Shown here piece after piece: positions 7,946 through 15,224 of a DNA stretch of 20,265 nt. The number at the start of each line of letters is the position of its first letter. The stretch's first letter is position 1. The translations under genes were made by a program, and so were the position numbers. Origin of the DNA: Desulfosarcina sp. (GTDB lineage Bacteria > Desulfobacterota > Desulfobacteria > Desulfobacterales > Desulfosarcinaceae); assembly GCA_030642405.1 (NCBI GenBank), contig DAOWNV010000011.1, forward strand, positions 1-20,265, in the 5' to 3' direction. Below the pieces are notes generated by a model. The model saw nothing but the letters and a program-made list of their open reading frames with translations. It ran no database searches and had not been told where the DNA came from.

Positions 7946-9211
7946 CTACCTGACACTCCCGCTCAACGTAACATCCTTCATCTTACCTGCGGGTGGAACA
8001 ATGGTCGGAGTTTGTTTCGATTGAGTGCGGCGTGATTCCTCCTTCACATTCCTGTAGACAAATCCATAAATTTCATCGACGCTGGTCCAGCCATCACCGT
8101 CTGTATCTGCCTTGCCATTTAACCCCCACAACAGATAAAAGGTAAACAAACCATGTTCCAGCCTATCGAATGCATGGTTTGTTTCACCTGGGGAAGTCCC
8201 GCTGAAAAAGATAATGGAATTGGTCAAAGGTTTCACGCTTTCAAACTTAACCGGTACTTGCTGATTGTATGTAATCAGCATCTCTTCAGACCGTGAAGCC
8301 ATGCCGTTGAAACAGGTGTCGAAAAACACAAAAACACGTTTGGTTGATAGCTGCTCAAGGTCATGGAAAAATGCATTCAATTTATAGCCGGTCTCTTCGA
8401 TAAAACGGATATCTGCATCAAAAGGCACCAGGTATGGCTCTCCCTTTTTTCCCACCGGCATGCCATGTCCGGCAAAATAAATGTATAATCTGGTATCGTT
8501 TCCGACATTGGAAGAAATATATTGTTTCAAATAATTCTGAATCCGGGCCTTGGTGGCATCATGATCAATCAGGGTAATGATGTTTTCCTGTGGAACACCA
8601 AGTATCCGGTTGAAATAATCATGAACAAACCGTGCATCTTTTCGTGCATACGGTACACTGGGCAGCCGATCATAGTCTTCGATGCCGATAATCAAGGCCC
8701 AATCTTCTGGAAAGTATCTTAAAGAAATATCTTCCGGTAATTTTAATGGGTTGAAAATACTCACATAAAATTGCTTCCATTGGATCAGTTCGTCATCAAC
8801 AAAAATGCGAACCGACCATTTACCCGGAATCTCTGCGGCGGGTTCATTCTTTAGGGATATTTGATGCCAGGCAGTCACCTGTGGGAGGTATTTCCCCTTT
8901 TGGACCGTAAGTGGAAAATTGTCCGTGACTACATAAGGATCACCGGTAGGATCAACCCATTCCCATCTGATATCATGCTTGCCGGAAAAATTTTCAAGCA
9001 CGACAAGTGCAACAACCCGGTTGTCTTCCGTATCGAAGGTATTTGTCGAGTTCACGGGCAGTCCAACCATACCCGTGTCATTGATATCCTTTGCAAGAAT
9101 GATTTCCACGAGTTTCGCCGGGGGAGCTTTTTCGATCCGTTGCCGGGATGCACAAGAAACAATGATGGAAACGATACTCAGCGCAATGACCACAGGATAC
9201 AACCTGGTCAT
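7946..9211 (-). CDS. Caspase-fold (peptidase C14-like) surface lipoprotein with EF-hand loop
   Basis: 421 residues from ATG 9211, chosen because GAGGAGG lies 6-7 nt upstream; an in-frame start at 9241 lacks this. The N-terminus is a lipoprotein signal ending SIIVSC, with Cys20 as the lipid site. About 35-155 is a beta-rich domain I cannot name, with several conserved-looking Trp. About 170-385 is a caspase-like domain: WALIIGIEDY, then FAGHG (catalytic His249) and FFDTCFNG (catalytic Cys300), so the dyad is intact. DTDGDGWTSVDE (369-380) fits a calcium-binding EF-hand loop at every ligand position. It probably acts outside the inner membrane; targets are unknown. It is the last gene of a four-gene operon of exported proteins. 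Membership of the caspase clan is firm; active proteolysis and calcium dependence are inference. Confidence 0.85.
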   Translation of the reverse strand: MTRLYPVVIALSIVSIIVSCASRQRIEKAPPAKLVEIILAKDINDTGMVGLPVNSTNTFDTEDNRVVALVVLENFSGKHDIRWEWVDPTGDPYVVTDNFPLTVQKGKYLPQVTAWHQISLKNEPAAEIPGKWSVRIFVDDELIQWKQFYVSIFNPLKLPEDISLRYFPEDWALIIGIEDYDRLPSVPYARKDARFVHDYFNRILGVPQENIITLIDHDATKARIQNYLKQYISSNVGNDTRLYIYFAGHGMPVGKKGEPYLVPFDADIRFIEETGYKLNAFFHDLEQLSTKRVFVFFDTCFNGMASRSEEMLITYNQQVPVKFESVKPLTNSIIFFSGTSPGETNHAFDRLEHGLFTFYLLWGLNGKADTDGDGWTSVDEIYGFVYRNVKEESRRTQSKQTPTIVPPAGKMKDVTLSGSVR

Positions 9212-9246
9212 GATCTGCCTCCTCGTTGACTGCGTTACCACAATCC

Positions 9247-10059
9247 TTAGGATTGTTCATAGATGATAAACTGAAAACTGGATTGAACTGCATTTCCATC
9301 TGCATTAAACAGATAAATGATCAGCTTTCCACCGGAACCGTTGACGGTTGCCATCCTTGGCTCATTGTGAATGGGGGTCACCAAAGTGATAAAATCCATA
9401 AGATTATAATCCAAAGGATTATTTTCTACGTCCGTAATGGTTATTTCGTACCTGTCTGGAGAAGTAAGCAAATTACAGCTTACGTTTAACGAACCGGATT
9501 GGATTACACCCTCTGTGGAAACATACGCATAAGCAACAGTATCCATTACATCGTTTTGCGTGTCGTTCTTTTCGCAAACCACAGAACCATCATCGTTAAT
9601 CGTTCGAATTGATTCTCCGGCAGGACAGGCACCCGTCACCCTGCGCTGCAAATATGCAGCATCGGCATCAATCGTGACCTCACCGGTTTCACCACCGCCG
9701 CTCAAGCCGGTTCCTGCGTGGACAGCGGTGATATCGCCGCCGCCGCCGCCCCCGGTATCATGCTGCTCACAAAGCACTGTGCCATCGGCATTGATCGACC
9801 GGATGGATTCTCCTTCAGGGCACGAGGCGGTAACCAAATTTTGCTTGCCGGCGATACTGTCCGCATTGGTTGTGATTCGTGAATCGTTGTCATCGACAGC
9901 ACCCTTGACTGCACCAAAATTGGCGTTCACCTGGTCTGCCACGGCAGGTTCGCCCGCATTAAAGTCGTTGGGTATGGATAAAGGTCCGGCCCATGATGAT
10001 ACCGAGAACAGTACGACAACGCCCATAATAAAACCTATCCATTGAGTTGTTGATTTCAT
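9247..10059 (-). CDS. Secreted fibre-like protein with duplicated Cys motif
   Basis: 270 residues with a Sec signal peptide cut near SSWA (24). About 25-75 (SIPNDFNAGEPAVADQVNANF and following) may be a short coiled-coil head. A 27-residue unit occurs twice, at 76-102 and 141-167, with the pattern CPxGESIRxINxDGxVxCE and two Cys each (80/97 and 145/162). Between them lies a hexaglycine linker and DITAVHAGTGLSGGG, a motif met in fibre- and adhesin-like proteins. The last 90 residues look like a beta domain. The hexaglycine is encoded by a GCC-type repeat (about 9735-9753) that could vary in length. AGGAGG lies 8 nt before the ATG. It sits between the Ig-like lipoprotein and the caspase-like gene. 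A surface or fibre role is inferred; it is not a recognised enzyme. Confidence 0.72.
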   Translation of the reverse strand: MKSTTQWIGFIMGVVVLFSVSSWAGPLSIPNDFNAGEPAVADQVNANFGAVKGAVDDNDSRITTNADSIAGKQNLVTASCPEGESIRSINADGTVLCEQHDTGGGGGGDITAVHAGTGLSGGGETGEVTIDADAAYLQRRVTGACPAGESIRTINDDGSVVCEKNDTQNDVMDTVAYAYVSTEGVIQSGSLNVSCNLLTSPDRYEITITDVENNPLDYNLMDFITLVTPIHNEPRMATVNGSGGKLIIYLFNADGNAVQSSFQFIIYEQS

Positions 10060-10094
10060 TTTGATTTCCTCCTATCGTATGGTACTTTTCATTT

Positions 10095-10946
10095 TTAGTT
10101 CCAGTGGGTTGCGTCCCAATTACCGTTGTCCCAAATTAAAGACTGAGATTCACCGGCTCCGGTCGTGAAGGTCCAGCTTTCATCGGCAGCCAACGGGTTA
10201 CCCGACAAATCTTCTACAGCCGTCGATAGGGTTGCCGTGTACTCAGTAGAAGGTGTCAGATTTACAATGGGTGTTATTTTTGCCGTCAGAGAAGCGGAAT
10301 TGTATCTCACCGTGCTTTCTATGGGCGTGGCCAAACCGGACTTGGAAACGGTAAAGGTTGAAGAATTAATGGATGCAGCGACGACCCTTTCATTGAATGT
10401 TGCCCGTATGGAAACATTTGTGGCAACATCTGCACCATCCTCGGCCGGATAGCGGGATGTTACCGATGGGGGCTCTTTGTCTCCGCTGACCGAAACCATC
10501 TCCACTTCTCCGAGATTCGTATTTTGGCCACTTGATACGGAAACAGGCGAAACCTGCGCCTGCCAATCCACATTACCGCCAACAACCCCGGAAATGGTAA
10601 GTGCCATGCCGGTTCCCACAGGCACTTCGGATAGTGTACCCGTATGGGCAGCACAGGGCCAACTGCCGGTGGCAACGAAAATACCGGCAGCGTCCGTCAA
10701 AGATACGTTTATTGTATCGATTTCATAGTCGTCACAGATGTCTCCACCGGGCGATTGCGGCAGATACACAGGGTCGTTGCCGATTGGATTTGACCATAAG
10801 AGCCTGAAACTCACCGATCCGGAATCGGAAGAGACGTCACTGGTGGATTCTCCGCCATCACCGCAGGCCAAGAACTGAAAGACAAACAGAATCACAAAGA
10901 GTAGACCGCGAAAGGCACGGCAATTAAATGGCCTTGTTTTCATCAT
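10095..10946 (-). CDS. Lipoprotein with bacterial Ig-like (Big_5/SbsA-type) domain
   Basis: 283 residues from ATG 10946; ATG 10943 is equally possible. The longer frame from 10988 would overlap the upstream gene and lacks a ribosome site. AAGGG lies just before the start. The lipoprotein signal ends FLAC with Cys28, followed by an acidic/Ser-rich spacer. About 45-155 is a beta-rich domain with a likely disulfide pair (Cys71, Cys98). About 157-262 matches the SbsA-type Ig-like fold: KEPPSVTSRYPAEDGADV, IRATFNERV, LTPSTEYTATL, and DLSGNPLA ending in SWTFTTG. Such domains act as spacers or binding modules on cell surfaces. The C-terminus is unusually Trp/Asn-rich (IWDNGNWDATHWN). It is the second gene of the caspase operon and likely a surface structural or adhesive part. 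Confidence 0.78.
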   Translation of the reverse strand: MMKTRPFNCRAFRGLLFVILFVFQFLACGDGGESTSDVSSDSGSVSFRLLWSNPIGNDPVYLPQSPGGDICDDYEIDTINVSLTDAAGIFVATGSWPCAAHTGTLSEVPVGTGMALTISGVVGGNVDWQAQVSPVSVSSGQNTNLGEVEMVSVSGDKEPPSVTSRYPAEDGADVATNVSIRATFNERVVAASINSSTFTVSKSGLATPIESTVRYNSASLTAKITPIVNLTPSTEYTATLSTAVEDLSGNPLAADESWTFTTGAGESQSLIWDNGNWDATHWN

Positions 10947-10981
10947 CCGTCCCTTCTTTAAAAGGCTGAAAAATAGTTGTA

Positions 10982-11320
10982 TCACCACCCAACCGTAACA
11001 CTCCCTGCCTGATTGGGAGGGGAAGAACTTTCATCATCACCACCTCCTCCTCCGATTGCCAGAGCCAAACCACCGACAGCCAGAACGCCCAAACCAATCC
11101 AGACCCAGTTGCCGACACCTTTTTTCTCACCGTCGGTTGCTCTTGAGGCAGGTATGTTCTTCTCCGCTGCAAACATGATCCTGGGCTCATGCCGGGTGAT
11201 GGGTGCCATATCCGCCTGGGCGAGCAGTGTGGCAGCATGGCAGATGGGGGCTTTGCCTAAACCGATCCAAATCGACGACACCACAAGCAACCAGGCAATG
11301 TTTTTTTTCCATACCTTCAT
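10982..11320 (-). CDS. Small exported Gly-rich single-helix membrane protein
   Basis: 112 residues from ATG 11320, which has AAAGGAAT about 8 nt upstream; the open frame continues to 11548, but that part crosses the promoter region and looks non-coding. A signal peptide (about 1-28, ending ICHA) is followed by a polar stretch. A second hydrophobic segment (WVWIGLGVLAVGGLALAI, about 70-87) is followed by GGGGGDDESSSPP and a beta-strand-like end, GSVTVGW. This suggests a protein with an anchored middle and exposed Gly-rich tail. No family is recognised. It is the first gene of the operon, 35 nt ahead of the Ig-like lipoprotein gene. Confidence 0.65.
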   Translation of the reverse strand: MKVWKKNIAWLLVVSSIWIGLGKAPICHAATLLAQADMAPITRHEPRIMFAAEKNIPASRATDGEKKGVGNWVWIGLGVLAVGGLALAIGGGGGDDESSSPPNQAGSVTVGW

Positions 11321-11408
11321 TGACCATATTCCTTTCCTGCAATGGACGTGAATATCCTGGTGATATCCCACGGCATACCAATGGGACAGTTCCCCATATC
11401 CCCTGACA

Positions 11409-11437
11409 ATTATAGTGACCGTATCAAATTTCATCAT
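11409..11437 (-). promoter_or_regulatory. Candidate promoter of the caspase surface operon
   Basis: On the minus strand a perfect TATAAT (11409-11414) has ATGATG (11432-11437) 17 bp upstream, a 3/6 match to the -35. Transcription would begin near 11402, leaving a leader of about 80 nt before the first gene. The weak -35 would fit an activated promoter, which is inference. Confidence 0.45.
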
Positions 11438-11502
11438 TTCTGGAAAGTGGATTGAGCTAAATTGGAATCTAATTGGATTCAACAGGATCAAGCAAAAACG
11501 GA

Positions 11503-11532
11503 TTGACAGGTAAAAGCAGACTGGATTATAAA
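11503..11532 (+). promoter_or_regulatory. Sigma70-type promoter for ubiG-ubiE
   Basis: TTGACA (11503-11508) is followed by an 18-bp spacer and TATAAA (11527-11532). These match consensus 6/6 and 5/6. Transcription would start near 11540, about 85 nt before ubiG. Confidence 0.65.
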
Positions 11533-11624
11533 TTTCACCTTGCGGCAATTGCCACTATAACAGGCCGTAATAGATTGGTGATAAAATACAAAACGGAAAG
11601 CATCCGGATCCACCACCAACCACA

Positions 11625-12332
11625 ATGATTCAAACCGATAACATCGACACCGATGAAATTTCCCGTTTCACCGCCATGGCCGAAATCTGGTGGGATGAAT
11701 CAGGAGAATTCAAAGCCCTTCATGACATCAACCCGGTACGCCTGGCATATGTAAGGGATCGAACCGATCTTACCGGGAAAAAGGTACTTGATGTCGGTTG
11801 CGGCGGTGGCCTGCTCTCCGAAGCCATGGCGGCAGCTGGTGGACTGGTTACAGGAATCGACATGGCACAAGCCTCTCTGACTGTTGCTCGTACGCACATG
11901 AGAAAAAGCGGTCTTGCTATCGATTACCGGATGATCACAGCAGAAACGCTGGCCGAAGAGGCTCCGGATTGTTACGACGTAACGGTTTGCATGGAGCTTT
12001 TGGAACACGTTCCCCGGCCGGAATCTATCATCAAGGCCTGTTCTCGATTGGTCAGGCCCGGCGGCGACCTTTTTTTCGCCACAGTGAACCGAACCTGGCT
12101 CTCCCGGCTGCTGGTGATTCTTTTTTCCGAATATATCGCGGGCATCGTGCGAAAAGGTACGCACCAATATAAAAAACTTGTAACACCAAAAGAATTGAAG
12201 CAGTCGGGAATCGATACCGGACTTTCTTTTGAAAATCTGTCCGGACTTCGGTACATTCCCTTTGTCGGGTTAGCGTCCCTTTGCCGGGATACACGAATGA
12301 ATTATTTAATGCATTTTAAACGGAAAGAATAA
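11625..12332 (+). CDS. ubiG: UbiG-type quinone O-methyltransferase
   Basis: 235 residues, close to the ~240 of E. coli UbiG, which it follows along its length. UbiG carries out the two SAM-dependent O-methylations of ubiquinone synthesis. Seen: DEISRFTAMAEIWWDESGEF (10-29), typical of the family start; the SAM motif VLDVGCGGG (54-62); ELLEHVPRPES (about 124-134); RPGGDLFFATVNR; KGTHQYKK, in the membrane-contact region; and the closing RMNYLMH. There is no clear Shine-Dalgarno before ATG 11625, but homology supports this start. It is first in a pair with ubiE, 3 nt apart. In a lineage expected to use menaquinone the true substrate is open; another O-methylated quinone or phenol is possible. 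Confidence 0.88.
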   Translation: MIQTDNIDTDEISRFTAMAEIWWDESGEFKALHDINPVRLAYVRDRTDLTGKKVLDVGCGGGLLSEAMAAAGGLVTGIDMAQASLTVARTHMRKSGLAIDYRMITAETLAEEAPDCYDVTVCMELLEHVPRPESIIKACSRLVRPGGDLFFATVNRTWLSRLLVILFSEYIAGIVRKGTHQYKKLVTPKELKQSGIDTGLSFENLSGLRYIPFVGLASLCRDTRMNYLMHFKRKE

Positions 12333-12335
12333 AAA

Positions 12336-13157
12336 ATGTCCCTCTGGGAAAATCCAAGCTGGTTCGATAAAAACAAGCGGAAAGAGCAGCTGGACGATTT
12401 TATCCTCTCAACCGGCAGAGCCCACTTCGGCACCCTCGAATATGATGAAATAGAAAAAGTCGATGCGGTGAGGATCCACTTTAACCGCGTGGCCCCAAAA
12501 TACGACTTCATGAACTCGCTGCTCAGCTTCGGTATCCAGCACGCATGGAAACGAGCTGCCGTTCGTATGTTAAACATCCAGGTAGGAGATCGGATATTGG
12601 ATGTGTGCGGCGGCACCGGCGATCTTGCCATTTTAGCAGCAAGGCGCACAGGTCCAAAAGGCCATGTAACAATCTATGACATCAATCGCGCCATGATTCA
12701 AGCCGGTCGCCATAAAATCGACCCTTATTCAGCTTTGTCCCACATAAGCTATGTCCAAGGGGATGCTGAACAGATCTCCTTTCCCGACAACATCTTTGAC
12801 TGTGCAATCGTCAGTTTCGGAATCCGCAATGTCACACACTTGAAACAAGGATTTACAGAGATGGTCCGGGTCCTCAGACCCGGCGGGCGATTCTTGTGTC
12901 TGGAATTCTCGCAGCCGACAAATCCTGTGTTTCGGTACCTGTACGATTTCTATTCGTTTAATATCATGCCTGTCCTCGGCCAACTCCTGGCTGGTTCAGC
13001 CAAATCATATGCTTGCCTGCCCGAAACGATCCGCATGTTTCCTCTACCCGATGAATTGGGAATTCTGCTGGAGGATGTTGGATTAGAAGAAGTACACTGG
13101 AAAACCATGACCAATGGCATTTGTGTTGCGCATGTGGGAAAAAAACGGGTTCGTTGA
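12336..13157 (+). CDS. ubiE: UbiE/MenG-type quinone C-methyltransferase
   Basis: 273 residues. It methylates the ring carbon of demethylmenaquinone (and, in ubiquinone makers, the 2-polyprenyl benzoquinol) with SAM at the membrane face. The core is typical: FNRVAPKYDFMNSLLSFG (49-66), LDVCGGTGD (88-96), YDINRAM, VSFGIRNV, RVLRPGGRFLCLEFS and LPETIRMFP. It has about 40 residues ahead of the usual start (ENPSWFDKNKRKEQLDDF and following) whose role I do not know. GGAAAG lies before the ATG, 3 nt after the ubiG stop. It converges on the prenyltransferase with only 10 nt between stops, leaving no room for separate terminators. Confidence 0.92.
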   Translation: MSLWENPSWFDKNKRKEQLDDFILSTGRAHFGTLEYDEIEKVDAVRIHFNRVAPKYDFMNSLLSFGIQHAWKRAAVRMLNIQVGDRILDVCGGTGDLAILAARRTGPKGHVTIYDINRAMIQAGRHKIDPYSALSHISYVQGDAEQISFPDNIFDCAIVSFGIRNVTHLKQGFTEMVRVLRPGGRFLCLEFSQPTNPVFRYLYDFYSFNIMPVLGQLLAGSAKSYACLPETIRMFPLPDELGILLEDVGLEEVHWKTMTNGICVAHVGKKRVR

Positions 13158-13167
13158 ATTCATTACG

Positions 13168-14106
13168 TCAACCTATCAGTATTCGAACCAGCACCACGAA
13201 AAGAATACTCAAAGGAAAGTGACTGGCCTTATTGAAAAGATCCATGGCCCACCGCCGGTTGTTTTCCTCCACCATGTGCAGGACGGGAAACAAAAGGAGC
13301 CAGACCCCCAGACCGGCAACGACCAACAAGTAAAATAGGCTAAAAGATAGTGGGGAGATACATAGCAAAAAGAAAGTCAAGAAAAAAGCCGCGACGAGAC
13401 AGATAAGAGCCAGTAACCCCGCACGCGTCTTACCAAGTTCTACAGGAATCGTCCTTGCCATGAACCACCGGTCCTCTTCCATGTCCGTCCAGTCGTTGGG
13501 GATGTTCTGCCCACCGATCTCCCAGAAAAAGACCCAACTGAACAGAACCAGTAGAAAAAAAACGGAGGGATCAGGGTTCACGGCGTAAACGGCCGCCACG
13601 GAACCCATTGATTTAACGATGCCGTTTATGATCGCCCGTAGCGGTGTTACCCGTAACAGCGAGCAGTAGACAGCCTCAAAAAGACCGCCTGCAAGAAAAA
13701 GAAAAAAGCATACCGGATTGAGGACCCAAGCCCCAATCATTGCCACCAACGCCCATCCACCGGCCCATACAAGGCCTTCGGAATAGGTCAGCACCCCTTT
13801 GGCCAGGGGGTGACGCACCAGCACGCCATCTAAATCCAGGTAATCCTCATCCCCTTTATATCCTCCGGCTTGAATTTTCTCCTTGTCCACACGGTAATCC
13901 ACCAAATCGTTTAAAGCGTACACAGCTGTGTATCCGGCAAATACGGTAATCACCCCCAATAAAATGGTGCTGAAACAAGGAAATGCACCAAGGCATAACA
14001 AGGCCGCTAAAGCCGGTGTGGCAATATCGATGATCCCGTGAGGGGTTCGAGAAAGAGCAAAAAACAGCTTGATTTTTGGATGATTGAATAGTGTTTTTGG
14101 GAGCAT
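13168..14106 (-). CDS. UbiA-family prenyltransferase
   Basis: 312 residues with about eight or nine hydrophobic helices. UbiA enzymes attach a polyprenyl chain to an aromatic or other acceptor in the inner membrane using Mg2+. Both Asp-rich motifs are present: NDLVDYRVD (66-74) and NDWTDMEED (204-212), the latter giving DxxDxxxD at 205/208/212. A long loop between helices 2 and 3 (about 75-108) contains DLDGVLVRHPLAKG. Beside ubiG/ubiE the likely role is prenylation of a quinone precursor. It could equally be the MqnP of a futalosine menaquinone route or a 4-hydroxybenzoate transferase; I cannot decide from sequence. The ribosome site is weak (AACTCT before the ATG). It is divergent from the acyltransferase gene. 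Confidence 0.83.
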   Translation of the reverse strand: MLPKTLFNHPKIKLFFALSRTPHGIIDIATPALAALLCLGAFPCFSTILLGVITVFAGYTAVYALNDLVDYRVDKEKIQAGGYKGDEDYLDLDGVLVRHPLAKGVLTYSEGLVWAGGWALVAMIGAWVLNPVCFFLFLAGGLFEAVYCSLLRVTPLRAIINGIVKSMGSVAAVYAVNPDPSVFFLLVLFSWVFFWEIGGQNIPNDWTDMEEDRWFMARTIPVELGKTRAGLLALICLVAAFFLTFFLLCISPLSFSLFYLLVVAGLGVWLLLFPVLHMVEENNRRWAMDLFNKASHFPLSILFVVLVRILIG

Positions 14107-14331
14107 AGAGTTGAAATTACAAAATCAAAAATGGTTAAGAAAATAAGCTTTCTCCATAGGAATCGATGCAAACTGCCAGAATCAACACAATTTGTCAATT
14201 CGGCAAAATTATGTTCAATATCTTTTGTAAAACTTTTGTCAACAACAACACTTTCCTTGTACCCTTTCCCCCTTTCCCTAAAAATAGCCCCATCGCTGAA
14301 TCAAAATAACATCATAAAAACAAGGACGAAC

Positions 14332-15219
14332 ATGAATAACTCTCTATTTGAAGGAATCCGCGGTAGCTTATCGATCATGCTCTATACGCTCAATACGATA
14401 TTTTGTTGCACCCCTATTTTCATTGTAGCCCTGATAAAAATAATGCTGCCCTTCAAATGGGCACAAAACATCTGTCGTAAAGTTCTTACTGCTATCGCTA
14501 ACTTTTGGATAGCGGTGAACAATTTCAACCAGAAGTTATTTTCGATGATCCAATGGGACGTTGTTGGTTTGGAGAATCTGAATCCCAAAGGTTGGTATTT
14601 GGTTGTGTCCAACCACCAATCCTGGGTCGACATTCTGGTTCTTCAAAATGTCTTTTTTGGTAAGATCCCTTTTTTGAAATTTTTCCTGAAAAAGGAGCTT
14701 TTCTGGTTTCCCCTTTTAGGGCAGGCTTGGTGGGCGTTGGATTTCCCATTCATGAAACGATACAATAGGTCTTTTCTTAAAAAGAACCCGCATCTGATCG
14801 GAAAGGACTTGGAAATTACTAAACGTGCCTGCGAAAAATTCAGGCATATTCCCGTTTCAATCATGAGCTTTGTCGAGGGAACCCGATTTACCAAAGAAAA
14901 GCATGAAAAACAGCGATCGCCTTATACAAATCTGTTGCGTACCAAAGCCGGCGGCATAGCATTTGTGTTAGGGGCCATGGGAGACAAATTACAGCATATC
15001 GTGGATGTCACCATTGCTTATCCACATGGAACATGCAGTTTCTGGGATTTTGTCTGCGGTCGGGTAAAACAAATTAAGGTTCATGTAAAAACTATTCCCA
15101 TTGATCAAGAACTCATGGGCGACTATCTGCACGACCCGCAATTCAAAAGAGAATTTCAAAAATGGCTCAACTGTCTCTGGTTGGAAAAAGATGAATGCAT
15201 GATCCGGCTGCTCTCCTAA
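14332..15219 (+). CDS. YihG-type lysophospholipid acyltransferase
   Basis: 295 residues from ATG 14332, with AAGGA about 7 nt upstream; the open frame runs back to 14131, but the extra 67 codons look non-coding. It belongs to the PlsC-like acyltransferases that put fatty acyl chains on lysophospholipids at the inner membrane. An N-terminal membrane segment (LSIMLYTLNTIFCCTPIFIV) is followed by NHQSWVD, the catalytic HX4D motif. WALDFPFMKRY, the substrate motif VEGTRFTKEKH, and RTKAGGIAF follow, with QKWLNCLWLEKD near the end. These stretches follow E. coli YihG unusually closely for a protein in this setting. The gene and its 225-bp leader are richer in A+T than the neighbours. Exact lipid substrate unknown. 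Confidence 0.9.
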   Translation: MNNSLFEGIRGSLSIMLYTLNTIFCCTPIFIVALIKIMLPFKWAQNICRKVLTAIANFWIAVNNFNQKLFSMIQWDVVGLENLNPKGWYLVVSNHQSWVDILVLQNVFFGKIPFLKFFLKKELFWFPLLGQAWWALDFPFMKRYNRSFLKKNPHLIGKDLEITKRACEKFRHIPVSIMSFVEGTRFTKEKHEKQRSPYTNLLRTKAGGIAFVLGAMGDKLQHIVDVTIAYPHGTCSFWDFVCGRVKQIKVHVKTIPIDQELMGDYLHDPQFKREFQKWLNCLWLEKDECMIRLLS

Positions 15220-15224
15220 ACATC

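Larger units (their letters stand above)
11321..11624. other. 304-bp divergent control region (surface operon / ubiG)
   Basis: No gene is supported here. It holds back-to-back promoter candidates for the two divergent operons. Between and over them lie six GGATT-like words on the plus strand starting at 11449, 11464, 11475, 11485, 11500 and 11523. Confidence 0.6.

Noticed and set aside
8040..8200. Dockerin domain in the caspase-like protein
   Set aside because: Only one calcium loop is present; dockerins need two in tandem.
9560..10045. 161-codon plus-strand open frame opposite the fibre-like gene
   Set aside because: Ser/Pro/Ala-rich shadow of the minus-strand gene, which has a signal peptide, internal repeat and strong ribosome site.
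11321..11548. 76-codon extension of the small Gly-rich protein
   Set aside because: It spans the perfect TATAAT at 11409-11414, and the internal ATG 11320 has both a ribosome site and a signal peptide right after it.
14131..14331. Long N-terminal extension of the acyltransferase frame
   Set aside because: The homologous protein begins at ATG 14332, which has its own AAGGA site; the extra codons look like A+T-rich intergenic DNA.
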